NCBI GenBank assembly: GCA_016213595.1
Contig: JACRAA010000404.1
Location: 1 to 5,252, forward strand
From: Actinomycetota bacterium
Lineage (GTDB): Bacteria > Actinomycetota > Actinomycetes > Propionibacteriales > Propionibacteriaceae
Direction: 5' to 3'
DNA length: 5,252 nucleotides
The notes beneath the pieces are model-generated. The model made no database searches. It worked only from the letters and a program-made list of their open reading frames with translations, and was not told the origin of the DNA. Positions 1 to 5,252 of this stretch are shown here, piece by piece. The number at the start of each line of letters is the position of its first letter. Within the stretch, counting starts at the first letter, position 1. The position numbers were made by a program, and so were the translations under genes.

Positions 1-50
1 AGGATCCGCTCGGCATCGGGATGGACGTTCTCCAGCAGTAGCGCCTTCAC
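1..50 (-). CDS. Partial 5' end of a possible D-3-phosphoglycerate dehydrogenase
   Basis: The minus strand from a GTG at 50-48 reads MKALLLENVHPDAERI and runs off the window edge. The LLLEN-(V/I)-HP pattern near the N-terminus recalls E. coli-type SerA enzymes (E. coli SerA has LLVEGVHQKAL at this place), which oxidise 3-phosphoglycerate in the first step of serine synthesis. Only 16 residues are visible, so the assignment rests on remembered family similarity and no catalytic residue can be seen. The frame stays open upstream to the ATPase stop codon at 185-183, and another GTG lies at 92-90, so the start is not certain. I prefer 50 because the family similarity begins there. No clear Shine-Dalgarno sequence precedes it. 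It lies in the same orientation as the ABC operon but behind a probable terminator hairpin. Confidence 0.45.
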   Translation of the reverse strand, partial: MKALLLENVHPDAERI

Positions 51-141
51 ACCGCGAATCTTGCCATCCGTACCGAACTGCCCCGCGCACACGCCCTGTT
101 CGCGGAACCCGTCGCGTCTGCGACCAGGCCAGCCGCGCAGT

Positions 142-182
142 CGGGCACCGGCAGCCGACCTCCCCAAGCAGCCAGGCGCCCG
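142..182 (-). terminator. GC-rich hairpin after the operon, probable U-less terminator
   Basis: Directly after the last ATPase's TGA, the minus strand reads CGGGCGCCTGGC (182-171) and GCCGGTGCCCG (152-142). These pair over 11 base pairs, with one G-U pair and one bulged T, around an 18-base loop. No T-tract follows, which is common for terminators in high-GC actinobacteria. A smaller perfect stem, GTCGC-AGAC-GCGAC, follows at 124-111. The position between the operon end and the next co-directional gene supports termination, but a role in mRNA 3'-end stability is equally possible. The rest of 51-141 shows no convincing gene or promoter. Confidence 0.5.
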
Positions 183-968
183 TCAGATCCTCAGGCGCGG
201 GATCGCGGCCAGGAGCTCCTTCGTATAGGCCGACTGCGGGTCCTCGTACACCTGCTCGCTGGGCCCTTGCTCCTCCACGCGGCCGTGCCGCATCACGACC
301 ACGGAGTCGCAGACGTGCCGCACGACGGTGAGGTCGTGGCTCACCATGACCAGCGTCAGACCGTGGGCCGTGACGAGGTCGCGGACGAGGTTGAGGACCT
401 GAGCCCGTACGGACACGTCCAGCGCGGAGACCGGCTCGTCGGCGATGAGGACCTGGGGGCCCGGCGCGAGGGCGCGCGCGATCGCGACGCGCTGCCGCTG
501 GCCGCCGGACAGCTCGTGGGGAAACCGGCCGGCGACCTCGAGCGGCAGGTCGACGGACGCGAGCACCTCGGCGAGCCGCGACCGGTGGTCCTTCGGTACG
601 TCGCCGCGGTCGCGCAGCAGCCGGGACCGCAGTGGTTCGGTGATGACCGCTCCGACCCGCATCCGCGGGTCGAGGGACGAGCGCGGGTCCTGGAAGACGA
701 GCTGTACGGACGAGCGCAGGCCGGCAAGGTCACGCTCCCGCCGGTGGGACACCACCTCGCCTCCGAACCGGATCACCCCGGAGCTCGGCGCGTCCAGCGC
801 GGCCATCATCCGTACGAGCGTGGACTTCCCCGAGCCGGACTCCCCCACGATCCCCAGGCGCTGTCCCGCCTCGACGGTGAGGGAGACGTCGTCGACGGCC
901 AGCACGGATGCGCCGGTCCCGGCCCGTCCGTACCGTCGGCTGACGTGCTCGACCTCGTACAGGCTCAT
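183..968 (-). CDS. Opp/Dpp-family ABC transporter ATP-binding protein (F-type, second NBD)
   Basis: This 261-residue cytoplasmic ATPase is one of the two nucleotide-binding subunits powering the importer encoded upstream. All ABC signatures are present: Walker A GESGSGKS (42-49), Q-loop Q93 in VFQDP, signature LSGGQRQR (153-160), Walker B VLIADEP with catalytic E178, D-loop SALD (181-184) and switch H211 in VSHD. The C-terminus ends SAYTKELLAAIPRLRI, a short variant of the oligopeptide-transporter tail with AYTKELL in place of the usual HPYTR-type segment. The ATG at 968-966 is chosen because homology starts there and it overlaps the original TGA of the preceding ATPase gene as ATGA. The longer frame back to 1193 is out-of-frame reading of that neighbour. 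No strong Shine-Dalgarno sequence is visible, so translation probably depended on coupling. A premature stop 95 bases upstream could therefore lower its expression. Confidence 0.93.
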   Translation of the reverse strand: MSLYEVEHVSRRYGRAGTGASVLAVDDVSLTVEAGQRLGIVGESGSGKSTLVRMMAALDAPSSGVIRFGGEVVSHRRERDLAGLRSSVQLVFQDPRSSLDPRMRVGAVITEPLRSRLLRDRGDVPKDHRSRLAEVLASVDLPLEVAGRFPHELSGGQRQRVAIARALAPGPQVLIADEPVSALDVSVRAQVLNLVRDLVTAHGLTLVMVSHDLTVVRHVCDSVVVMRHGRVEEQGPSEQVYEDPQSAYTKELLAAIPRLRI

Positions 969-1063
969 GTCCGGGCCTGCCGCTCGTAGTAGTCCTCGAC
1001 CGTCGGCAGCCGCTCCCCCGGGGCGACGGCGTCGAGGCGCGCCGTCGCGACGAGGCCACGGGT
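965..1063 (-). pseudogene. Orphaned C-terminal tail of the D-type ATPase, cut off by an in-frame TAA
   Basis: In the same frame as the upstream ATPase, immediately after its TAA, 32 sense codons run to a TGA at 967-965. They encode TRGLVATARLDAV, then a PGERLP turn, then VEDYYERQART. This is the normal C-terminal extension of Opp/Dpp ATPases (oligo_HPY region), where HPYTR(G/A)L is conserved. Thirty of the 32 codons end in G or C, so the stretch keeps coding composition. The terminal TGA overlaps the next gene's ATG in the same 4-base ATGA arrangement used elsewhere in the operon. I infer that it was recently part of one 279-residue protein. It lacks its own plausible start and would be translated only by stop-codon read-through or if the TAA is an error. 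Confidence 0.8.
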
Positions 1064-1804
1064 TTACGGATGGGTCGGGGCCGTGAAGACCTGCGCCACG
1101 GTCCCCTGCTCGACGATGTCGCCGTCCAGCATCACCATCACCCGCTCGCACAGCTGCGAGACGACCGCGAGGTCGTGGGAGATGAACAGGCACGAGGCCC
1201 CGACGGCGTCGAGCTCCGCGTCGAGGAGCTTGAGCACGCGCGCCTGGACCGTGACGTCGAGCGCGGTCGTCGGCTCGTCGCAGAGCACGAGGGCCGGCCG
1301 GTTGATGAGGGCCATGGCGACGACGACCCGCTGTCGCTGGCCGCCGCTCAGGGCATGGGGGTACGCGTCGGCGACGCGCTCCGGGTCCTCGAGCCCCACC
1401 TCGGCGAGGACGTCCACGACCCGCCCACGGGCCACCCCGTGCCCGAGGTGCTGGTGCAGGAGGAGGACCTCGGCGACCTGCCGACCCACCGCCATCGTGG
1501 GGTCCAGGGCTGTCATGGGCTCCTGGAAGACCATGCTCATGAGGTCGCCGCGCAGGGGGGCGAGCTGGGTGTCGGCGAGCCCGACGAGCTCTCGCCCCCT
1601 CAGCCGGATCGAGCCGGACACCGAGGCGTTGTCTGCGAGCAGGCCCATGACAGTCAGCGCGGTGACGGTCTTTCCCGACCCCGACTCGCCGATGAGACCC
1701 AGGCGCTCCCCCGGCTCCAGGCTGAACGAGATGCCGTGAACGACCTCGCGGCGCGACCGCCCGAAGGCGATCTTCAGGTCCTGGACCTCCAGCAGGGCGC
1801 TCAC
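1064..1804 (-). CDS. Opp/Dpp-family ABC transporter ATP-binding protein (D-type, first NBD), truncated by in-frame TAA
   Basis: This is the first of the two cytoplasmic ATPases of the importer. As written it has 246 residues and would have 279 without the TAA at 1066-1064. The catalytic core is complete: Walker A GESGSGKT (39-46), Q-loop Q94 in VFQEP, signature LSGGQRQR (152-159), Walker B LVLCDEP with E177, D-loop TALD (180-183) and switch H210 in ISHD. The protein stops after FTAPTHP, exactly before the tyrosine of the family's HPY motif. The start is a GTG at 1804-1802 that overlaps the upstream permease stop as GTGA, with AGGGAGG four bases ahead. The core could still bind and hydrolyse ATP. 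Loss of the C-terminal domain, which in this family packs around the ATPase core, may impair assembly or stability. A sequencing error or read-through cannot be excluded. Confidence 0.9.
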   Translation of the reverse strand: MSALLEVQDLKIAFGRSRREVVHGISFSLEPGERLGLIGESGSGKTVTALTVMGLLADNASVSGSIRLRGRELVGLADTQLAPLRGDLMSMVFQEPMTALDPTMAVGRQVAEVLLLHQHLGHGVARGRVVDVLAEVGLEDPERVADAYPHALSGGQRQRVVVAMALINRPALVLCDEPTTALDVTVQARVLKLLDAELDAVGASCLFISHDLAVVSQLCERVMVMLDGDIVEQGTVAQVFTAPTHP

Positions 1805-2613
1805 GTCGCCTCCCTGAGCCGAGGGTCGAGGTGGTCGCGCAGGCCGTCGCCGAGCAGGTTCAGCCCGAGCACGGACCAGGCGATGGCCAAACCGGGCCAC
1901 AAAGCCTGGACGGGCGAGCTGAAGATGTACGTCTGGGCATCGTGCAGCATCCGTCCCCAGGTCGGCGTGGGGGGCGGGGTCGCCAGGCCGAGGTACGACA
2001 GGGCCGCCTCGGCGAGGATGGCGATGCCGAACGACACGGACGCCTGGACCCCGAGCACGGCCGCGATGTTGGGCAGCACGTGCCGTACGGAGATGGTCCA
2101 TCTCGACGTACCGCATGCTCGGGCGGCGAGGATGTAGTCCTGCGTCATCACGATGAGCGTGGCGGCGCGCGCGACCCGGGCGAACGCCGGGATGGAGGCG
2201 ATGCCGATCGCCACCATGGCCGTCGTCGTCGAGGCACCCACCGCGGCGGCCAGCAGGATCGCGAGGAGCAGCGCCGGGAACGCGTACAGGACGTCCGTGA
2301 CCCGCAGCACGACCTGGGACACCCACCCGCCGAGCATTCCCGCGAGGATGCCGAGCGGGACGCCGCCCACCGCGGCGAGGCTCACCGCGACCAGGCCCAC
2401 GTAGACGGTCGTGCGAGCACCCACCAGCAGCCGGGACAGGATGTCGATGCCGAACCCGTCCGTACCGAGCAGGTGGGGCCAGCCGGCAGGTCGCAGGGTC
2501 TGGGTCGGCTGGACCTGCAGCGGGTTGTACGGGGTCCAGACCAGCGAGACGAGCGCCGCGAGGATGACGAGCGCGACGAGGACCACCCCCACCCACAGCC
2601 CGGCGCGCCTCAT
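1801..2613 (-). CDS. Opp/Dpp-family ABC transporter permease (OppC/DppC-like)
   Basis: This 270-residue inner-membrane protein forms half of the importer channel. An N-terminal hydrophobic helix (about 6-26) is followed by the OppC-type segment LLGTDGFGIDILSRLLVGAR (48-67). Further hydrophobic segments lie at about 70-95, 108-126 and 130-155. The cytoplasmic EAA loop, which contacts the ATPases, is around 158-182 (QDYILAARACGTSRW onward to HVLPN). Two more hydrophobic stretches lead to the typical NLLGDGLRDHLDPRLRE ending. Length and motif order are normal. The ATG at 2613-2611 overlaps the preceding permease's TGA as ATGA and sits behind a near-perfect GGAGGTGA. Its own TGA overlaps the next gene's GTG, so translation is coupled on both sides. 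The substrate cannot be inferred from the permease. Confidence 0.94.
   Translation of the reverse strand: MRRAGLWVGVVLVALVILAALVSLVWTPYNPLQVQPTQTLRPAGWPHLLGTDGFGIDILSRLLVGARTTVYVGLVAVSLAAVGGVPLGILAGMLGGWVSQVVLRVTDVLYAFPALLLAILLAAAVGASTTTAMVAIGIASIPAFARVARAATLIVMTQDYILAARACGTSRWTISVRHVLPNIAAVLGVQASVSFGIAILAEAALSYLGLATPPPTPTWGRMLHDAQTYIFSSPVQALWPGLAIAWSVLGLNLLGDGLRDHLDPRLREAT
1809..1815 (-). promoter_or_regulatory. Ribosome binding site fixing the GTG start of the D-type ATPase
   Basis: AGGGAGG on the minus strand lies four bases before the GTG at 1804-1802, inside the end of the upstream permease gene. It supports this GTG over any start further upstream in the same frame, which would be read through the permease gene. 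Confidence 0.7.
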
Positions 2614-3581
2614 CGGCGGTCACCTCCGCGCAGGCGCGGGTCGATGAGCAGGTAGCTCAGGTCGGTGAGCAGGTTGATGACGAGCACGGCGAAGACCAGC
2701 ACCATGACGATGCCCTGGACGACGATGAGGTCGCGGTTGGAGACCGCCGACAGCAGGGCGGTACCGAGGCCCGGGATCCGGAACACCTGTTCGACGACGA
2801 TGGCGCCGACGAGCAGGGTCGAGAGCTGGAGGCCGATGACCGTCACGACCGAGATGGCGGCGTTCCGCACCCCGTGGCGCCACAGCGCCCGCCAGCGGGT
2901 CCAGCCGACGGCCCGGGCCGTACGGAAGTAGTCCTCGTTCAGCACCTCGACGAACGCGCTCCGTACGTAGCGGGTGAGCACCGACGCCTGGACGATGACG
3001 AGCGAGGCGACGGGCAGGACGAGGTGCTGTACGAACTCGGCGGGGCGCCAGGTCCCACCGACGACGAGGTCCGTGTACCCGTTCGCCGGGAGCCAGTGCA
3101 GCCCCACCGCGAAGACGACGACGAGCAGGATGCCGGCGTAGACAGTGGGGATCGACAGGCCGACCTGGGAGGCGGCGGACGCGACAGCGCCCTGCCAGGT
3201 CCGGCGCTTCATCGCGGCGAGCATGCCCACGGGGAGCGCGACGAGCGGCGCGAGCAGCATGGAGATCACGACGAGCCACGCGGTCACGGCGACGCGGGGC
3301 GAGACGAGGGCGGACACCGGCTCGCCGGTGAGGTACGAGCGGCCCAGGTCGCCGTGGAGCATGCCGCCGGCCCACGAGAGGTACCGCACCAGCAGCGGCC
3401 GGTCCAGGCCCAGCCGCAGGCGCAGGGCGGCGACGGAGCTCGGGTCCGCGCCGAAGCCGAGGATCGCGGTGGCCACGTCACCAGGCAGCGCGTTGACGAC
3501 GAGGAAGATCGCGACGGAGGCGACGACCAGGCTGGCGGCGAAGACCAGCAGCCGCACAGCGACCGTCCGCCCCAGGTTCAC
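2610..3581 (-). CDS. Opp/Dpp-family ABC transporter permease (OppB/DppB-like)
   Basis: This 323-residue protein is the partner channel subunit. It begins with the usual N-terminal helix (about 8-31) ending in the LPGD signature (32-35). A periplasm-type domain follows, with RLGLDRPLLVRYLSW and HGDLGRSYLTGEPV (about 56-89). Hydrophobic segments lie near 98-124, 133-160 and 187-203. The EAA loop is at about 216-241 (EDYFRTARAVGWTRWRALW to GVRNA), followed by EQVFRIPGLG (263-272) and a C-terminal DLSYLLIDPRLRGG. It is full length for the family. The start is a GTG nine bases after the binding-protein TAG stop. The intervening bases (CCTCTCCGT on the coding strand) contain no Shine-Dalgarno sequence, so initiation probably relies on reinitiation by ribosomes finishing the upstream gene. 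Confidence 0.94.
   Translation of the reverse strand: MNLGRTVAVRLLVFAASLVVASVAIFLVVNALPGDVATAILGFGADPSSVAALRLRLGLDRPLLVRYLSWAGGMLHGDLGRSYLTGEPVSALVSPRVAVTAWLVVISMLLAPLVALPVGMLAAMKRRTWQGAVASAASQVGLSIPTVYAGILLVVVFAVGLHWLPANGYTDLVVGGTWRPAEFVQHLVLPVASLVIVQASVLTRYVRSAFVEVLNEDYFRTARAVGWTRWRALWRHGVRNAAISVVTVIGLQLSTLLVGAIVVEQVFRIPGLGTALLSAVSNRDLIVVQGIVMVLVFAVLVINLLTDLSYLLIDPRLRGGDRR
2620..2627 (-). promoter_or_regulatory. Near-perfect Shine-Dalgarno for permease C
   Basis: GGAGGTGA on the minus strand is fully complementary to the core anti-Shine-Dalgarno sequence and lies six bases before the ATG at 2613-2611. It is the strongest ribosome binding site in the operon and is embedded in the last codons of permease B. 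Confidence 0.8.
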
Positions 3582-3590
3582 ACGGAGAGG

Positions 3591-5087
3591 CTACCGGGCG
3601 GCGATGGTGGTCAGGTCGAAGCTGAGCGACGTCGCGTTCTGGCCGACACCGGTGACCTTGCTCGTCGTGACGATGAGGTTGGGCAGCAGGAACAGCCAGT
3701 CGGCCGCGGCGTCGTCCGCGAGCATCTTCGCCGCCTGCTTCATGAGTCGGACGTAGTCGTCGCTCGACCCCGCGTCGGCCTGCTTCACGAGCGCCTGGAA
3801 CGCCGGGTTGTTGTAGTGCCAGTAGTACTTCGGGTTCGCCCACTTGACGAGGTCGCGAGGCTCCACGTGCGCCACGATCGTCATGTCGTAGTCGCCGTTG
3901 GTGAACACCTCGGTGAGCCACCTGGAGAAGTCCAGCTGCTCGATGGTCACCGTGATCCCCACGTCCTTGAGCTGGCTCTGGACGAAGGTGGCGGAGTCGG
4001 TGGCGTACTTGGTGACGGGCACCCGGAGCCGCAGCGAGAGGTTCGACACGCCGGCCTCCGCGAGGAGTGCCTTGGCCTTCGCGGGGTCGTACGGGTAGGT
4101 GTTGGAGAGGTCCTCGTAGTACGGCTCCGTGGGCGCCGCATGCGACCCGATGAGCTGGCCATGGCCCGCCCACACGGTGCTGAGGAGCGCCTTGCGGTCG
4201 ATGGCGTAGCAGATCGCCTGCCGGACCATGAGCTTGGACAGCGCGGCGTTCGAGTGGTTGAACCCCATCGTCACCTCAGCCGTCGTCGTACCCTCCACGA
4301 TCGTGTACTTCGCGGCGTCCGAGAACTGGCTCAGTGACTGCGGGGCCTGCAGGTTGCTGATGATGTCCAGGTCTCCGGACAGCATCGCGGTGATCATGGC
4401 GTTCGGGTCGACGTAGTAGCGGAAGACGACCTGGTCGAACCGGCCCGGTGTCCCCCAGTACTTGGTGTTCTTGACGAGGGTGATGGAGTCGCCCTTCGTC
4501 CAGGACGAGTACGCGAACGGCCCTGAGCCCATCGGCTTTGTCGCCATGTCCGTCGTCGCTGGGTCGACGATCATGCCGGCCGTGGAGGTCATGGAGTACA
4601 GCCAGGCGTTGGACGGCTGCGACAGCGTCACGATGACCGTTCCCGAGTCCTTCGCGCTGACCGCGACGATGGGCGCCAGCTGGGACTTGATGGTCGCCGA
4701 CGCGCTGTTCCTCATCCGCTCGATGCCGGCGACGACCGCCGCGGCGTCCACCGCCGTTCCCGAGGCGAACTTGGCGCCGAGCTGGAGGTTGAAGGTGTAC
4801 GTGAGGCCGTCGCCCGACACGTCCCAGCGCTCGGCCAGGAGTGGCTTGATGTTCCCGTCGAAGTCCATCTTCACCAACGTCTCGTACACGTTGTAGAGGA
4901 GCAGCTGGGGGATGGAGGCGGCGTCCGACATCGTCGGGTCGAGGGTGGGCGGCTCGAGCGTCGCGCCGACGCTCAGGTTCTTCGGTGTGGAGGAGGGCGA
5001 CGACGTCCCGCTGCAGGCGGAGGCGCTGACTGCGAGGGCGGCGGTGCCGGCTAACAGAAGGCGGCGGGAGATCACGCCAGACACCAT
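3591..5087 (-). CDS. Family 5 extracellular solute-binding lipoprotein of a peptide/nickel-type ABC importer
   Basis: This 498-residue secreted receptor would capture the ligand outside the membrane and deliver it to the two permeases. The leader has a twin-arginine motif SRRLLL (7-12), a hydrophobic stretch, and a cysteine at 25 in ASAC that probably carries lipid. A Ser/Thr/Pro-rich linker follows. The mature part has SBP_bac_5 features: PPTLDPT (46-52), NVYETLVKMD (66-75), KPLLAERWDVSGDGLTYTF (81-99), GSGPFAY in the middle, and VRQAICYAIDRKALL followed by YPYDPAKAKALLAEAG toward the C-terminal half. Length is normal. The ATG at 5087-5085 is supported by GAGAGG seven bases upstream. It is the first gene of the operon, and abundant production of the receptor relative to the membrane parts is expected for such systems. 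Ligand is unknown: peptide, nickel chelate, sugar and other ligands all occur in this family. Confidence 0.93.
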   Translation of the reverse strand: MVSGVISRRLLLAGTAALAVSASACSGTSSPSSTPKNLSVGATLEPPTLDPTMSDAASIPQLLLYNVYETLVKMDFDGNIKPLLAERWDVSGDGLTYTFNLQLGAKFASGTAVDAAAVVAGIERMRNSASATIKSQLAPIVAVSAKDSGTVIVTLSQPSNAWLYSMTSTAGMIVDPATTDMATKPMGSGPFAYSSWTKGDSITLVKNTKYWGTPGRFDQVVFRYYVDPNAMITAMLSGDLDIISNLQAPQSLSQFSDAAKYTIVEGTTTAEVTMGFNHSNAALSKLMVRQAICYAIDRKALLSTVWAGHGQLIGSHAAPTEPYYEDLSNTYPYDPAKAKALLAEAGVSNLSLRLRVPVTKYATDSATFVQSQLKDVGITVTIEQLDFSRWLTEVFTNGDYDMTIVAHVEPRDLVKWANPKYYWHYNNPAFQALVKQADAGSSDDYVRLMKQAAKMLADDAAADWLFLLPNLIVTTSKVTGVGQNATSLSFDLTTIAAR

Positions 5088-5094
5088 GGAGAAG

Positions 5095-5100
5095 CCTCTC
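5095..5100 (-). promoter_or_regulatory. Shine-Dalgarno of the binding-protein gene
   Basis: GAGAGG on the minus strand sits seven bases before the ATG at 5087-5085. This supports that ATG over the in-frame GTG codons 2 and 5. Confidence 0.65.
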
Positions 5101-5134
5101 GTCCGCCGCGTCGGGACAGCACGGCACCGGCAGC

Positions 5135-5140
5135 AGTGTA
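5135..5140 (-). promoter_or_regulatory. Possible -10 element of the ABC operon promoter
   Basis: The minus strand has TACACT, which fits the actinobacterial TANNNT -10 pattern and would give a leader of roughly 40 bases before the binding-protein ATG. No convincing -35 hexamer lies at the right distance, so the promoter is either weak, activator-dependent or not here. Confidence 0.35.
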
Positions 5141-5160
5141 CGGGACCGTAGGGTCTGGCC

Positions 5161-5177
5161 GATCCCGCCCGCGGATC
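5161..5177. repeat. Inverted repeat between the divergent promoters, candidate operator
   Basis: GATCC-CGCCCGC-GGATC is a perfect 5-base inverted repeat with a 7-base spacer. It lies just upstream of the possible operon -10 and just before the tRNA promoter's -35. Position and symmetry suit a regulator site, but the arms are short enough to arise by chance in GC-rich DNA. Confidence 0.25.
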
Positions 5178-5182
5178 ACGAT

Positions 5183-5212
5183 TTGGGCGGCGTCGGGGGG
5201 GTCGGGTAGAGT
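5183..5212 (+). promoter_or_regulatory. Promoter of the initiator tRNA gene
   Basis: TTGGGC (5183-5188, matching the TTG of the -35 consensus) and TAGAGT (5207-5212, a good -10) are separated by 18 bases. Transcription would start near 5219-5220, about ten bases before the tRNA's first base, a typical tRNA leader length. Confidence 0.6.
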
Positions 5213-5229
5213 GACGCAGGCAGCAACGA

Positions 5230-5252
5230 CGCGGGGTGGAGCAGCTCGGTAG
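5230..5252 (+). tRNA. tRNA-fMet (CAU), 5' part only, cut by window edge
   Basis: The last 23 bases start CGCGGGG, a typical bacterial initiator-tRNA 5' acceptor arm, in which C1 does not pair with A72. They continue TGGAGCAGCTCGGTAG, the universal T8 and the D arm with its GG pair. The sequence matches the first half of bacterial initiator tRNA almost base for base up to the D-loop. The anticodon and 3' half lie outside the window, so the CAU anticodon is inferred from this 5' similarity. Confidence 0.85.

Noticed and set aside
111..124. Small perfect hairpin GTCGC-GTCT-GCGAC as an independent terminator
   Set aside because: A five-base stem is too common in GC-rich DNA to call separately. 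It is mentioned only as an addition to the stronger hairpin at 142-182.
969..1193. N-terminal extension of the F-type ATPase to a 336-residue protein
   Set aside because: The extension is low-complexity Arg/Gly/Pro sequence read out of frame over the D-type ATPase. Family homology and the ATGA overlap both place the start at 968.
1805..2623. N-terminal extension of the D-type ATPase to a 519-residue protein
   Set aside because: This part is an out-of-frame reading of permease C. The GTG at 1804 with AGGGAGG and the GTGA overlap mark the real start.
1831..2655. Plus-strand 274-codon frame opposite permease C, and similar plus-strand frames at 267-989 and 1070-2137
   Set aside because: These are antisense shadows of well-supported transporter genes, with no recognisable motifs and no ribosome binding context.
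2874..4337. Long plus-strand open frame of 487 codons opposite the permease B and binding-protein genes
   Set aside because: It is antisense to two clearly recognisable genes. Its composition, rich in Arg, Gly, Asp, Glu and Val, is typical of shadow frames in GC-rich DNA, and no domain is recognisable.
5144..5155. GACC-GTAG-GGTC inverted repeat near the operon promoter
   Set aside because: Four-base arms are expected by chance, and it has no clear spacing relation to a promoter element.

Overview
The window is very GC-rich, uses GTG starts and strong G/C third codon positions, and has tightly overlapping genes. Together with a Tat-type lipoprotein leader and an actinobacterial-looking initiator tRNA, this points to a high-GC Actinomycetota chromosome. 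Genus cannot be determined from the sequence alone.

Almost the whole window (183-5087, minus strand) is one five-gene operon for a peptide/nickel-type (Opp/Dpp family) ABC importer. In transcription order it holds a substrate-binding lipoprotein (5087-3591), permease B (3581-2610), permease C (2613-1801), ATPase D (1804-1064, prematurely ended) and ATPase F (968-183). The last four genes were evidently built as a coupled chain, with 4-base stop/start overlaps ATGA (B/C), GTGA (C/D) and ATGA (original D end/F). The binding protein would capture an oligopeptide or similar small ligand outside the membrane, the two permeases form the channel, and the two ATPases drive uptake. The sequence does not reveal the substrate.

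The most notable observation is an in-frame TAA at 1066-1064 in the D ATPase. It falls exactly where the family's conserved tyrosine of the 'HPY' motif (CAT CCG TAC) is expected. Downstream, 32 further sense codons with typical family sequence and coding-like composition run to a TGA that overlaps the F start codon. This looks like a recent TAC-to-TAA nonsense change, a sequencing error, or conceivably a read-through site. It should truncate D at 246 of 279 residues and may weaken translation of F.

Left edge (1-182): a strong GC hairpin follows the F stop codon (142-182) and probably ends the operon. At the very edge, on the same strand, are the first codons of another gene, whose 16 visible residues resemble the start of an E. 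coli-type phosphoglycerate dehydrogenase. Right edge (5088-5252): a divergent intergenic region carries a possible operon promoter, a 17-base inverted repeat, and a good promoter for a plus-strand initiator tRNA (tRNA-fMet), of which only the first 23 bases lie in the window.

I found no CRISPR array, insertion sequence, phage gene or new defence-like system. Apart from the nonsense codon, this is an ordinary transporter locus.
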